64,000 nucleotides of DNA from Nepenthes gracilis (lineage: Eukaryota; Streptophyta; Magnoliopsida; Caryophyllales; Nepenthaceae): NCBI GenBank assembly GCA_033239525.1, contig BSYO01000003.1, positions 4,520,001 through 4,584,000 of the forward strand, in the 5' to 3' direction. The translations under genes and the position numbers were made by a program. Positions 34,030-46,593 of the stretch are shown piece by piece. How positions within the stretch are numbered: position 1 is the stretch's first letter; every line of letters starts with the position of its first letter. The notes beneath the pieces are model-generated. The model saw nothing but the letters and a program-made list of their open reading frames with translations, was not told the DNA's origin and ran no database searches.

Positions 34030-34890
34030 TGATGGGTATGTCAGTAATGGATTGATCCAAGAAAGAGAAACAACCCAAATTTATAAATACCCATTTGCTT
34101 TTGGACGGTCGACGAAGGTTAATGAGCCAGCAAAAGCCCAAGAGTAGGATGATCCACTTAGGCCCGAGACAATAAACGCCTGATTGAAAGTATGGATATC
34201 AGTACAAATAAGACCACGTTACACACAACCCAAGCCCAGATTGGTCCACGTGTCCGTCTTTAAACCATAACGGTCTTCTCCCTAATTTTACACTTTTTAC
34301 AAGGCAAATCTCCATTATAATAGCATTTTCAAGATCGACACACATCCTTGAAGAAAGTGTCAAAATATTTTTCCTATTTACGAAAACCTAACTTCTGAAA
34401 AACGTAAGGAAAGACATAATCAATCCAAACGACCGACATCGCTATAAAAATTCAACGTTAAAACACAGCGATCCCAATAGAGTGCACAAATCAAGCCCTT
34501 CTGTACAATAAATGCAGCCTAATATGGTGGTTATAAAAGGCTATGGAGTTATCACTCTAAGACACGTTCTCACTTGCCTGTGAAAGCCATCCACTGCAAA
34601 GCTCCAACGCTTTCTGTATTCAAACGCTCTTTCTCTCTTTGTTACTACGTTTTCCGCGAACACACTGTTTAGAGCCAACGCTCCTCACAAACAATCCAAA
34701 CCTCTCTCAATGAGCGCACTCCCCCATCACAAACTCTCTGCATTCTCATTACATCCCTTCATTTTTACATTTTTAATTCAAAAGCTGTTTACTGACTTGA
34801 GCGTCGGAGTATTTTCAGTAAGATAATCTCCCGTCGCCACCTAACCTCTTATCCGTAGTTGTGATGTGCAGGATCCAAATTCAGTGAACA
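34030..34890 (+). mobile_element. LTR-like element, plus orientation (Gypsy-type wording)
   Basis: A GC-richer block contains a TATA box (tataaaa at 34532-34538) and a CT-rich transcribed leader. It also has the phrase actgacttgagcgtcggagt near 34790-34810, a wording typical of plant Gypsy LTRs of the Tat/Athila kind. It ends near ttcagtgaaca. I found no clean target duplication and no internal region, so it is probably a solo or truncated LTR with approximate ends. Confidence 0.5.
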
Positions 34891-36775
34891 AAATCAGACT
34901 CAAACGAACGATTTAACCCAAACTCGTTTGAAGTTTGGATCGAAAGATGCATCATCTTTTATTTTTAATTATTTAGAAATAAATATTTTAAGATATTTTT
35001 ATTTATTCATTCTTATCCAAAACTAAACTTGATCAAAATAAGATTCAGATTAAATATAGATCAAATTTAGATAAAAATTTATAATTGTTATATCACATAC
35101 ATAACCTGGTCACATAAGCTAAAAATGCACCCTTTTATAATTTAAACAGAGCTGATTTGTGTTAGAATATGAATATTTTTTTTTTATTTCTAGGTTTTTT
35201 TAAATTCAAAGTAATGTAAAAATATTTAAAATATCAAAGATTTTAAATTTTATAACATTTAAATTAAAATAATGATAAAATATATTTAAATAAAAATTTT
35301 TACATAAAATTATTAATTATATAAAAATAGAATCTATTAAAAAATTTTAAACTTATATTTATTTAAAATAAAATATATTTATAAAAAATTTATAATATGG
35401 GCCAGATTAGTACCAATTAATTACATTTTCATGTGATCGTATCCAGTCCAAAAACTTAATCAAATACAATTTTTTGACCCTATCCGCTTCTAATATTGAT
35501 ATATATTGATTAAATTCTATAAAATTTTAAGTTAGTATGGTCAAATTAGTTGTGCGATTCAATTCTGCTTAGGTCTACCTCTTTAGTGTTGAAATATTTT
35601 TTTAGATAATGATAAAAATTATTTGATACAAATTTGTAGTTATTCAATATTTTTTACTGATAAAAATAAAAAATTAAAAATTATTTTAAGTGATAACAAA
35701 TTTATTAATTTATTACTTTATTTTTAACTTATTTTATTTTTTAAAAATAAAAATAATTTTAATTTAAATTTATATATTTTAAGTGACTAATCAAATAAAA
35801 AATATTAATTTATAATTCATTTTTAATTTATTTTATTTTTTAAAAAATAATTATTTTATTCTTATCACATTTTAATATCACAATCAAATATAATGTTAAA
35901 GTCTTAATTTATATTGTTATGCTATCCTGTTATTGTGTTCATATTTAAGTAGGTGATAGAAGGTAGAACATAGAGCAAGCATGCATGCATGCGGGAAGAA
36001 AGAAGTAATCGTCTCGTGTAACTTAGCTTAGACACAATAAACCTTGATATAAATGAGTAATAGGCCTTGGTCATTTGAAATTTAATTCCGAATTTAAATC
36101 TTATACCAAGAGTAAAAAGGTAAAAAATAAATGACAATGGATGTGATAATATTGGGTATAGGGATGTAAATACATATGGAGGTAACTTCTTTTTATGATT
36201 TTTAGTTGAGTGCTTTTATTTTTCTACACTTGTTTGATCGAATGGCTTTTGTTTTCTTTTTTCCTCCTCCCATTTTGTTATCCTTTTTTTTATGGGGGAG
36301 AGAATTTATTTATAGTAAAAAGTGTTATTTAATTGGTTGATACTTGAAATCAATACAAATACATGATATCATTTCAGATCAGTAGTAAGGAAAGTTATTT
36401 GCATGCTTTACGCCTGTTTCAATTGAGAGTAAAATCACTTTCTGTTTTTGCTAATTCAAGTAAATGTGATTATGATCATTTAATGTTTAACTTTTAAGTC
36501 ATGTTTATTAGTTCATGTGTTCGTGTGCTATTTACCTGATGAGCTCTGTGGTATTTTTTATTAAGTTATTGATATTTGAACATCTTATCTACCAATATAT
36601 TAGGTTGGCCTATTCTTAGCTATACCTATCAATAATTATTTAAGATTACAAAGTGAGTCAAATATATTTTAATATATTATTATAATTTTAATAATAAAAA
36701 TTATTTTAAAAAATCATGACTGATAAAATTATTAGGAATAATTGAAAAAATTGAGATGTCAAATATATACGTATG
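34891..36775. other. AT-rich spacer, no gene
   Basis: Nearly 1.9 kb of very AT-rich sequence with stops throughout. The only notable feature is a short gcatgcatgcatgc run near 35980-35993. Nothing coding or regulatory could be supported. Confidence 0.5.
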
Positions 36776-37691
36776 CGATGCATCTTGGATTTAAATTTTG
36801 AATGGGTTCGGATCGAACTGCTCTTCAGGTCCAATCACCATCATGCACACTTGGGATCCAGCACACCACAACAAATGATGAGAAATCAAAGGAAAATAGT
36901 GGGATTTACTCATCGATTTATCTTCCAACGCTCAAATCAGTAATAGACATTCCAAGAGTAATAAGGTAAAAATAAAGGATACAAAAATGAATGTTGGGTG
37001 TGGGATTTGAGAATGAGGATCAGATGTGCACTTGTGGTGAGTGGTTTTTGGTCATGGAGTGCTCGCAGTGAATGGTCTCTCTAAATACTGAGTTTGCAGG
37101 GAACTAATAGTAGAAGAGAAAGCAGAGTGATTGGTTGCTTGAGAGTTGGAGAGTTTTTGCTAATTTGAGTATGCAAGAAAGCGTGCCTATAAAGTGAATC
37201 TCCATAATTTTTTATAACCGTAGGCCTTCGTCACCTTCCTTAGGTAGCGTGGCGGGATACTTGCCTTTTAAGGGGATCGTTTTCTTTCTTGTGTGGATGC
37301 GAAGGCCATTTTTGATTGCAACAGTCAGGAATGACGATTCATTTTCTTTTGCAGAGATAACGTGCGCAGTGACTGTTGAGGCTATCTTTGTGAGTCGTGT
37401 GAGGATATAAGAATTTTCCTTCTGGGATATGCTATGATTTTAAAGGATTTTCGTTATAGAAAGAATTTCCATTCTTTGAGCGGTGGAGAATTAGGGCATA
37501 CGACCGTTTAGTTTGGAAAGGAGCGCGTAGGTCAATTTCGATCTAGGTCGCGTTTATTTTGGGCTGCATCTAGCCTACTTGAGATACTCCTCCGATCAAC
37601 GGTAACGTTAACCGTTCTAAAAATAAATAAGCTACTATAGATTCTGGGCTACTTACTCTTTTGGGCTAGCCCGCTATAATTGTCCCCATCA
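36776..37691 (-). mobile_element. Possible LTR or large non-coding transposon, minus orientation
   Basis: A moderately GC-rich block. Its right edge reads, on the minus strand, tgatggggacaattatagcg and then ggctagccc. The sequence gtatg occurs just outside the right end (37692-37696) and at 36771-36775, a candidate 5-bp duplication. However, the left edge does not give the expected CA end. The interior is non-coding, so class and limits are tentative. Confidence 0.35.
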
Positions 37692-38240
37692 GTATGTATT
37701 TAAAATAATATTTGAGAGCTGTTTCATAATTTTTTATAGGAAAAAAAATCTGAATTTTATTTTATTTTTTTCTAATATTATCTCAACTATTATTTAGTTT
37801 TTTTTAACTAAGATATTAGGGCCAGATTGACAAAAGCCACCTAGTGGTAATAAAACTTTAAAATTTATATAATGTATATCTATTTTAGATTTTTTTTACG
37901 TCAAAATATAACACGTTTAGTATAATTTGTCTATAATTAAAAAATTATACTAAATAATAGTAAATGACATAATTGAAAAGAAAAAAAAAACAAAAAAAAT
38001 GAAATTAGCGAGAAAATGTGTTGATATTTTAAATTTTGTGAAACTTTGAGAGAAAGATGAAAAATAACACATCTCAACTCTTAATCTTTATTTGATAACG
38101 ATGATCTCTGTCCACATTTTATATTTTAAGTCAAAATTTAAATATATGATCTCATTTGTAAATATTATATACTACATAAATTCAAATACACACCATAAAA
38201 TAAATTTATAAATATAGTATTGATTTTGAACACTTCCTTG
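37692..38240. other. AT-rich spacer, no gene
   Basis: AT-rich sequence with homopolymer runs and no recognisable feature. Confidence 0.45.
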
Positions 38241-38790
38241 TGGGTATTACAATAAATAGATGGTCATCCTAGTAATAAAACATTTTGAAGGGTTGGACAT
38301 TATTAGTGTAAGGATCACCGAATGTCAACAGAGTAGCACATAACATATGTCCTAATTCACGCCTATGCGCCGATTCATATTAAGGGTTGCTTGAGATGCG
38401 CCCGAGTGATAGCTCATGCGCAGAATGCGGTGGTCACGAGCATGTCATACGTGCGATGGGAGCTTGTGTGTGAATTTCTATGGACGCGCACTTGATGTGT
38501 GCTCAACGGGCTCTCGAATGCTGCGTCTGATATAAAATCACACCTGATATTATTTTAGGGTAATGCAAAATAATTTCTCATACAAGGAGCGCCGCACAGA
38601 AAGAAAGAAAAGAAAATGAGAGAAAATAAAGATATTTGATATCTAGTTGAAATCCGATTTGGATTTCATTTTTTACTAAAATCGAAAATGTTATTGTAGA
38701 GTGAATTTTTAGAATGTATCTCGTTTAATTATTCTTATTTTTCGTTGTACTTTTTTCTTATAAATTGTTAATGTGTTAAGGGGTTATAAT
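38241..38790 (+). mobile_element. Degenerate LTR fragment related to the adjacent solo LTR
   Basis: The stretch gatataaaatcacacctgat, then tagggtaatgcaaaataatt and gagcgccgcacagaaagaaa (about 38530-38610) follows the same order as the TATA-leader region of the solo LTR at 38791-39546 (gatataaaacgcggg, tagggttatgcaaacac, gagcgccgttccagag). It is more decayed. Upstream are repeated gcgc and ctcgaatg motifs. It looks like an older family member into or beside which the younger LTR landed. Limits are uncertain. Confidence 0.5.
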
Positions 38791-39546
38791 TGTTGGGTTA
38801 TGGGTCACTCCCGTGTGGGCCCATACCCACTTGATGAGGCGGGTGGAGGTCCATATCCTCACCGCATGGAGAAAGATCAAGTTCAGCTCGCTGGATGCTC
38901 GAGCGGTTTTTTCAGAATGTCGGCAGCTCACTACGTGCTTGAGAGGTGCTCGAGCTGATATTCCAGAATGAGGGCCGCTCGATAGATGCTCGATAGGCGC
39001 TCGAGCGGATATCCCAGAATGAGGGCCGCTCAATAGATGCTCGCCAGCCGCTCGAGCGGCCGCCAGTGATATAAAACGCGGGACTTTCGTTTTTAGGGTT
39101 ATGCAAACACTTTGAGCGCCGTTCCAGAGAAGAGAAAAGAGAGAAAAGAGAGAGAAGAAGAAGAAGAAGAGGAAGATTTGAGCCTCCGTTCGAGTTTTCA
39201 ATCAATTTTCAATCTTCGGTGATCCCACGTACGTGATTCTTGCTACCGTGAAGATTGTCTACCGGGTTCCATCTCTTCTCTTATTCTCTATACTTCTTGT
39301 ACGGGCTGTCCACATTAGTTGATATTGTTTTTGGGTGATTTGGGGTTTGTGTAACCGGGTTTGTGTAACCGATCAACTACTGATAGTGAAAACTTTGGAC
39401 TCCGTGTCCCGTGGTTTTTCTCCCTCGTTTCTTAGGGAGTTTTCCACGTAAAAATCTTGTCTTTCTTGTTTGTGTGTGCTGTTCGTGTGCTTGACTTCGC
39501 CTATTACGTATTTTATCGCGGTTCAAACAAGCTTTTAAATCTAACA
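38791..39546 (+). mobile_element. Solo LTR (family B), plus orientation
   Basis: It starts tgttgggttatgggt and ends aaatctaaca (TG...CA), 756 bp. A perfect 5-bp target duplication, ataat, lies at 38786-38790 and 39547-39551. A TATA box (gatataaaac near 39068) follows a CTCGAGCGG-rich U3, then a GA-rich leader. There is no internal region. Apparent frames at 38773-39205 are by-products. Related sequence occurs at 41254-42147 and, decayed, at 38241-38790. Confidence 0.88.
38897..39060 (+). repeat. About 51-bp tandem repeats with CTCGAGCG palindrome inside the LTR U3
   Basis: The motif gctcgagcgg or gctcgagctg recurs at 38897, 38946, 38999 and 39050, spaced 49-53 bp, with similar intervening sequence (cagaatgagggccgctcgat). 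This is a small minisatellite upstream of the LTR TATA box. U3 repeats of this kind often act as promoter-enhancer modules; that role is inference here. Confidence 0.75.
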
Positions 39547-39598
39547 ATAATCAGTCATTTTTCATTCAAAATTATAGTGAAGGAATTTTGGAGAGAAT

Positions 39599-39905
39599 AT
39601 TTGTAATCGGCATTATTGTTATAGTGGATTTATTTATAATTTGTTATATAATCTTTTTGATTAAAAAAGATTTTTTCACGTTAAAAACGTTATACATTAT
39701 TATATTTCTTGTACTCACGAGTTTTATGATTGAAACTCACTAAATGAATTGTTAAGGAGGTGATTTATAACCGACACTATTATTATAACAGATTTATTTA
39801 AAATTTATTTGATAATTTTTTTTATTTAAGAAAGTTTTTTTTATATTAAAAACATTGTGTATTATTATATTTCTTATATTCACGAATTTTGTGGTTAGCG
39901 TTTGA
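39599..39905 (+). repeat. Tandem duplication, about 164-bp unit, two diverged copies
   Basis: The unit starting atttgtaatcggcattattg (39599) recurs as atttataaccgacactatta (39763), and both run to a shared tattatatttctt and cacga-ttttgtg end. The wording resembles LTR 3'-end sequence, so this may be the tail of an old LTR duplicated in tandem. Confidence 0.7.
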
Positions 39906-41253
39906 TAGAGAGTTCAAATGTTATTCTGTTACGCCTTATTGTGTGTATTCGGATCAAACTCTAACACATAAAACGGATTACAATGTCCAAGATGTCTTTA
40001 TAATTATATATATATATTTAAAATATTGTCCCATTTTATGATATAAAATTATAATTAAAATACACGCAGTATTAATAATCTCAATAATTAATCAAATTCA
40101 ACATACATATTAAAAATTAGACTATGTGAATTAATAATAATATAAAGTCACCTGTTATTTATGATATATTATAGGAATCTCATACTAGCTCAGACGAATA
40201 AAATAATTAGGGTAGTTTTATTTTAAACAATATGTAGCTAATAGAACTATTTATCTATAACAAATAATGATGACATAAATCATATCTATAATGTATGCCA
40301 GAAATAATATATCACGTTCTAGTTGAATTTAATTTTTATTTCATTTCAAGTATAATTCATGAAAAATTTGAACTTTCTCACTTGATTAGGATTTTTGGAT
40401 AATATTAATAATCATTTATGATGTAATTAAAAATAAATAAGAACAACTCATATAAAAAACGTTAATATTATATTATTCGATCGTTGTTACAAGTGTGATG
40501 TTGGAATTGAACGAGCCACTCCCCCAAGAAAAATAATGATAAGGTTTGAGCATTGCCTTGCAAACAACTGGTCAATTAGCATTCGAATTTGATGAAATTA
40601 TTTGCCTAGCACATATCCATTTATTCGTGTATGGGCTCCATCATCGATCAAACCATGGAGCAGAGGAGCCCTAAATATGAGTTCGGGACAAATAGATAAT
40701 ATGTTAGCATTATTCAACTGTTATAAGTCATTGGATGTCCATTTTATTGGAGTTCGATCCGGATACATACAATCTGATGTAACGGAACAAATTTGAATTC
40801 CCGTCACAGATGAGCCACCAAACTAGAAAACATGAGAAATATAATAATGTACAATATTTTTAATATAGAAAACTATTTTTAACTAAGAAAAAAATTATTG
40901 GACAAATTTTAAAATAATTCACTATAAAAGTGCCGGTTATAAGAACCCATTCTGAAACCTCTTCATTATAAACCCGAGTAAAGAATGAGCGAGTATAATC
41001 TCCTTCAACACACCAATAACCCACAAGAAAAATATAATAAAAAATAAGAGTAATTAAACGAAACGCTTCTAGAAATCACATCCACAACGACGTACTCGAC
41101 ATTGGTAAAGAATAAAATTTAAATCGGATTTCAATCGAATGTCGAACCTCTTCCTCTTTTCTCTTCTTCTCTCCTCTCTCTCTGTGCGGCGTCCCTTTGT
41201 TAGAGACATTTGTCTAATTGGCATATTCCGTGACTATATTATTATTATATCAA
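39906..41253. other. Spacer with an unassigned mixed-composition block
   Basis: Mostly AT-rich. A block at about 40500-40830 has more balanced composition, and an open frame at 40602-40796 lies within it. I do not recognise a product on either strand. The rest shows no gene. Confidence 0.35.
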
Positions 41254-42147
41254 TGTCGGGTTGTGGGTTGTCGGTTTAAAGTCCGTTCTGTCCGCCCTCC
41301 AGTCGCTCGAACCCGTCCAAAGCCTTCCCGCTCTCCATGAGCTTGCTTCCCGCTCGAGCGCAAAAAACAGTAGGGTGCCCGCTCGCCAGGAACTCGACAT
41401 CCGCTTGAGCCGAAAATCCAGTAGGGTGCCCGCTCGCTACTCGTCTTCTGGCCGCTCGAGCGCGCCAGCAACGGGCAAAACTTTTGAACGATTTTTTGCG
41501 CCCTTTATAAATACTAGGCTTAAGTTTTTGAAACCCTAAGCATTCTAGAGAGATTATTTTCGTGCATCCTTGAGAAGAAACCCTCTTATGCTTCATTGTT
41601 ATTGTACCTCTTGAGAAAACTAAATACTACAAGATTGCTCTACATGTTCAAACAAATTTTCTCACCAACCTTCTTTAACCATTGAAACTTTGCCTTCTAC
41701 CTTCGTTTGGAAACGTTGGTTCGTGAAGAAGGAGACTCATTCGTGATTGACAATTCAAGTGATTCGAGGGAAGATTGACGTGAAGACCGGAAGGTGTCCG
41801 GTTCTATTGTCGTGGGAAAATCCAATGAGTTCCTTGGTAGGGATCACGAGACGGGAGTAAGTCGGCTAGGTTAGCGCGTCGTTACCACCCGGTCTGTAAG
41901 TTGATTTTCATAGTACATTGCTTCCCTGAACCGTTGAAACTCGGAGTATTTTTCTCGATTACCGTGGGTATCGAGTTTTCACTTCGTCACAAAAAATCGC
42001 GTCTTTATCATTATTGTTCATCATTGTTTATATTTTGCATGCTTGTTATCTCGTTAGTATCTAGTATTAAATATCCTTTACGTGTACTGGATATTTATTT
42101 ATTATTACTTCCGCTATATTTTATCGGGGTCGAAACTTGATTGTTCA
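41254..42147 (+). mobile_element. Probable solo LTR (family B), plus orientation
   Basis: It starts tgtcgggttgtgggttgtcg, matching the tgttgggttatgggt start of the LTR at 38791. It carries the same ctcgagcg motifs in its first 220 bases and has the same order of GC-rich U3, TATA-like ctttataaatac (about 41505-41516) and leader. The likely end is ttgttca at 42147. The flanks atcaa (41249-41253) and atcag (42148-42152) would be a target duplication with one change. The end point is less secure than the start. Confidence 0.6.
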
Positions 42148-42546
42148 ATCAGCACAAACAGTGCTTTTTCACCCTTGTAGATATTGATTTTGGAATCATT
42201 AACCCTAAATCGTGTTCGCGTAATTTTATAATCCCGAGCCGTGCTCTAGTACTAGGCAGGCGCAACTCAAGTACTGGTAATTCTGGAATTTGCGCTCGAA
42301 TGCTATTTGAGTGAGCCTCGAGCATGATGTCCTAGCAAGTAATTTGGTATCGGCAATCAAACTCCACTCGAGCAAGCCTCTCAAGTGCCCGACTCAGCCC
42401 CTGCCTCTTGGCCACTCGTTGTAGCGTGTAACGCGTGCAAACACTTTGATTTTCGTACAAATATCACACGATCTTTCAATAATTTTTCGTTTATTGAGAC
42501 ACTCATAAGATAGTGATCAAAATCCAATACATTCAAAGATAGGTAA
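42148..42546. other. Spacer between two LTRs, probable old LTR remnant
   Basis: It contains ctcgag-type motifs (cgcgcaactcaag and cctcgagcatgatg near 42240-42330), so it may be a further decayed piece of family B. No gene is seen. Its last five bases (ggtaa, 42542-42546) are the left target duplication of the next element. Confidence 0.4.
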
Positions 42547-45173
42547 TGTGACGGAACAGATTATTCTCCATTGAATAACCTCCGTCAATGCCTAAACACA
42601 CCCTAAAGCCCATAATTATTCTATGGACTCTACAGAAAATCCGGCAGAATTTTCTCTGCAACTGGACGAAAACCGAAATACAACCTGTCTAAATATCATT
42701 TTATTCAAGCACACATCTATCAAGGCTTAACTTACATGCCACCGAGAGGATCACAACACGGTCATATCATCCATGGCTCCAACACAAGACACAACCTACG
42801 ATCTTGGATCTAGAGAGATGCCATCTAATTAAACAAGACTCCAAACATAAATATACGGAAAGTATAACTAAATCATCATACATCAGCAAGCATAATAAAA
42901 CCATAAAAATAATAACTATAACGAGCCACGCTCAACACCGAGTGGCTGTCCACATCGATCAACTCTAACTCCAAATCTTCCGATCACTCGCCGTCTAGCC
43001 AATCTCATCAAGCAAGCCTCTCCTTGCTCTATCTATCCGGCGTCGGCTAAGTGTTCTCATCCGAAAGGAAAACATCAACCTAAGAGTGAGTTAACACTTT
43101 CGAGAAATGTAATCATAAACAATTCTCCAAGTCATATTCAAGAAATAAGGGAAGGCAGGGGAACAAGGGAATCACTCGATTCCTACGATTCTCAGCGGTT
43201 ACATTGTTCGATCATTAATCAAATCACTTGATTCTCACGATACATCTTGAATCATTGGTTTCACCATGATTCTTGCGGTTCATATCTTAAGTCACTGGAT
43301 TCATTCAATTCTCATTCGTCTACGGTTCACTAAATCACTTGATTCAGGGTTCATCAATCGGACATTATTCATTTTCATTATTATATCATCTTTAGACCTA
43401 TTAGTAGATCGTACTAACCAACGATGCGAGAGAATTCGAGGAGCGGGAATGTGTTCGCTACATTCTAAAGCCCGCGGCTCTTATTTTAGGTCGGTAGCAC
43501 ACGACCCTCGGTTGCATCCATGCAACAATCATCTCGATACATCTCAATATGTAGCGTCGACACACCCCACACCCCTGTGGTCGGCAATCCTCGTTCTTCC
43601 ACGGTAGTTTCCTAAAGCCAAGACATCACCCGCTCACACGAGCGGCCAAATCGTGGCAAGTATCCCTCGGGTTCCCACCACGATGGACATGGTACACTAA
43701 AGAATACTACCCATATGACTCGTGGTCCTAGTTTCAAGGTTAGGTTCGATACTTGGAGAGGGAAATCCACATTGCCATTTAATCAAATCTCGGAAATCTC
43801 ATTCCCATCACAATCATCTCAACCGGAGATTACATCATCTCAAGCACAATGTGGACTCCCTTCCATTCTCGTCACGGATCTCAATATCTAATGGAATCCA
43901 ATTCCTTATTCACAATCAGTGGGACTCAATTCCCTTAATCCAATACAAATCACTCCAAGTTCAATGATATAGATTAGATCTCATACCCAAGTGATCACAA
44001 GTCCTTTTGGAACCTCCGAGACTCATTCCTTTGCCTCCATCACCTGATTCACATTCGGGTTTACATTTCACTTTGCATTTCGTTTACGTTTTGGGTGACC
44101 ATTATCGTTTCTCTTTGAACACCCGGACACCGTGCGACGATACAAATCGGACGTCCATGGATTCGTGCGTACTCTTTGTACACGATATTACACATTTGGG
44201 TTCAATTTAACTCATCACGAGGTGGAAGTATGCAACTTCCCATTCACTTTCGGGTTAACGATTACGGAATTCTTCTCGGATGCCACAAACGGGTCAAATC
44301 TTGGGGATTCGACATCCTGTCGATGTATGCGTACAATTGGGATACGGGGATTCATATTCTAGGCTTCTTTCATCATTTCACGAAGGTGGAAACATGCAAA
44401 AATCCACCTTTGGTCTCGAGTGAAACGATATGACACCCCTTTAATGGGCTCGGGCCTTGAACGGGTCCAAAGCCGAATCGGACCGCGGCCGACATATATG
44501 CATCATTGGGACGTGATTCCAATTTTGGGGTCAATTTCATGATACGAGGTCGGAAAATGGGAAATCCCCAAAATCTCGTAGGTTAGGGTTTTGATAAAAC
44601 CCACCGGGCGAATCGGACACGAATCGGACAACTAACCACATTTTCATGGACCTCGAGGCATGGGTTTCAATATCCTAACATTCCCGTGTGGTATCGACCC
44701 ATAAAATACCCAACGAAAATACACAAAACATCGAAAGAGAACGAGAAGTGGGTATGAGAACACTTGCCTCGGCGCGTGCTTTCACCTTTATACCCGCTTT
44801 GGGCGGAATCGGACTCCCGGGCTCGATCTCCCTTCTTCTCTCTCCGTCGCGCGCCTCTCTCTCACAAAAACCCTCGGCCCGTGCGAAAATGAGGGAAGAC
44901 GAAGGCGCGCCGCGTTTTATAAACCCCGCCGCCGGCGCCCTCGGCGACGGCGGCGGCACCAGCCGATTGGGTCGGTTCTGCTTTCACCGCTCGAGCCTCG
45001 CTCGAAAGTCCAAAGAAAGCGCAAGCTTCTTGGCGAGGCTCCCACAGGCCGGACCCGAATAATTTTCCGATTTTTCTTCCGATACAAACCTTAATCATCT
45101 CATAGGATTAGTATTGATCATTAACATACTAATCACCTCATAATTGTCGGGTTCACAAATCCGGAACCTCACA
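42547..45173 (-). mobile_element. Large solo LTR, probably Ty3/Gypsy, minus orientation
   Basis: A 2627-bp element runs from tgtgacgg to cctcaca, flanked by a perfect 5-bp target duplication, ggtaa at 42542-42546 and 45174-45178. Read on the minus strand it starts tgtgaggttccgg and ends ccgtcaca. A TATA-like tttataaaacgcgg (about 44910-44925) precedes a CT/GA-rich leader ending near 44700. There is no polyprotein, primer-binding site or second LTR. The length and wording suggest a large-LTR Gypsy chromovirus of the Tekay/Del kind, but that is inference. Open frames such as 44675-44959 are spurious. Confidence 0.82.
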
Positions 45174-45178
45174 GGTAA

Positions 45179-46500
45179 CATGCCTACTATTTACGAAAGA
45201 GGTGACCATAATGTCCAAATATAAACCTAGAATGAGTTATGGTTAGACAAAACATAGGCAATTAATGCATATCATGGAACAGTTGTATCAACTATTGACC
45301 ACCGGATATCCAGCCAACCAACTTCACAGACATGGCACAATGGCTCTTTTGGGCCTCTGTTAACCTGCCTATAAAAGTAATTCTTGGCTTCTCTTGATGG
45401 TGACCCACATATTCAAGAGGAGGAAAAACTAAAAAAATAAGAAAGCCATTACTTTATTGTTTTAGGAGACTTAGCTTCCATTCATAATTTGAACGACTTG
45501 GCCTCAGATTAGGGAATCCGAGTGCTAACTTGAAGAAGACATAACGTCACTGTCTGAGTAGTTAACTTGAGCTCAATCCATCACCACCTAACAAGAATTT
45601 TGTAGCCGTAATTACTGATATTTTATATGGCCAACAGTGATAGTGAACCAAATGAGATCATCCTCCACTAGGCTCTATACCCTGACTTATTTTTATTTGA
45701 TTGCTTGGTCCATTTATTAATGTCTAAAACAGAAGCCTAACAATTGGATTTCAATAAATGTTGGTTTAAATATTTGAGGTGTTTATCCAAAAAATAATGT
45801 CTAAACCCCTCTACCATATTATTTGTGGTATATAGGATACAAAAATTACTTATTAAGATTTACTCATTTTCAGGCTATCTTTATTTATGATCATATCCTT
45901 AGTACAAGTACTCATCATATTATAACAATAATGATAAAGTTTGACAAATTTCATTTAGTAATAATAATCTTTAACAATTATTGTAAAATTGAGAATATAA
46001 ACATGAGGGAAAAAAAGATAATAATACTTATTTTTTTGAGTGTATGAAGTCAGCCACCATGTCGATATTATCCTCTAATTTATGGTAACGACCACAATAA
46101 TACCCTTCTAATTTAATAATTATCTTTACATATGTTGAAAAATGTTACATTTTATACTAACTTATTTTTGAATAATATAATAATATATAATCACCTTTGT
46201 TTAAGGAAGGTTGCGGTTTTGGTGCCTGAGTCACTAAACCCTACTCACCTGGCCGTTTAAGATGCCGCTGTCTGAATCAATACAATAATCACAGCAATCG
46301 ACTCTCTGTTCTCTCTCCCCTTCCCATAAATGTTCCAGTCTTCGCTCCCTCCCACTATCTGCTGCTTTTTACTCACTGTCTCTTTTCATTACACATTTAA
46401 CTAAAAAAGTCACTTTAAAAAAACAAAAGTAAAAAACCAAAACCCCATTGATAGATTCCCAAAAAACCGAAAGCCTAAAAGATTGTCACTGTTGAGCATC
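45179..46500. other. Upstream region of the first NHL gene
   Basis: AT-rich to about 46200, then a CT-rich stretch (tctctgttctctctcccctt near 46300-46325) that probably belongs to the promoter-leader of the NHL gene starting at 46594. No other gene is seen. Confidence 0.4.
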
Positions 46501-46593
46501 TACTCTGTCTCACAAACACACACTGTCCAGGGTTTCTGATAATGCAGAACTTGGGGCTTCGTTCTTGAGCTGTTTGTGGACATCCTCTTGAAA

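Noticed and set aside
40500..40830. Possible organellar insertion or gene fragment
   Set aside because: Composition differs from the flanks, but I could not match it to a plastid or mitochondrial gene or to any protein family.
44675..45098. Overlapping GC-rich open frames on both strands
   Set aside because: They fall in the promoter-leader region of the 2.6-kb solo LTR, show no domain, and are expected from its GC content.
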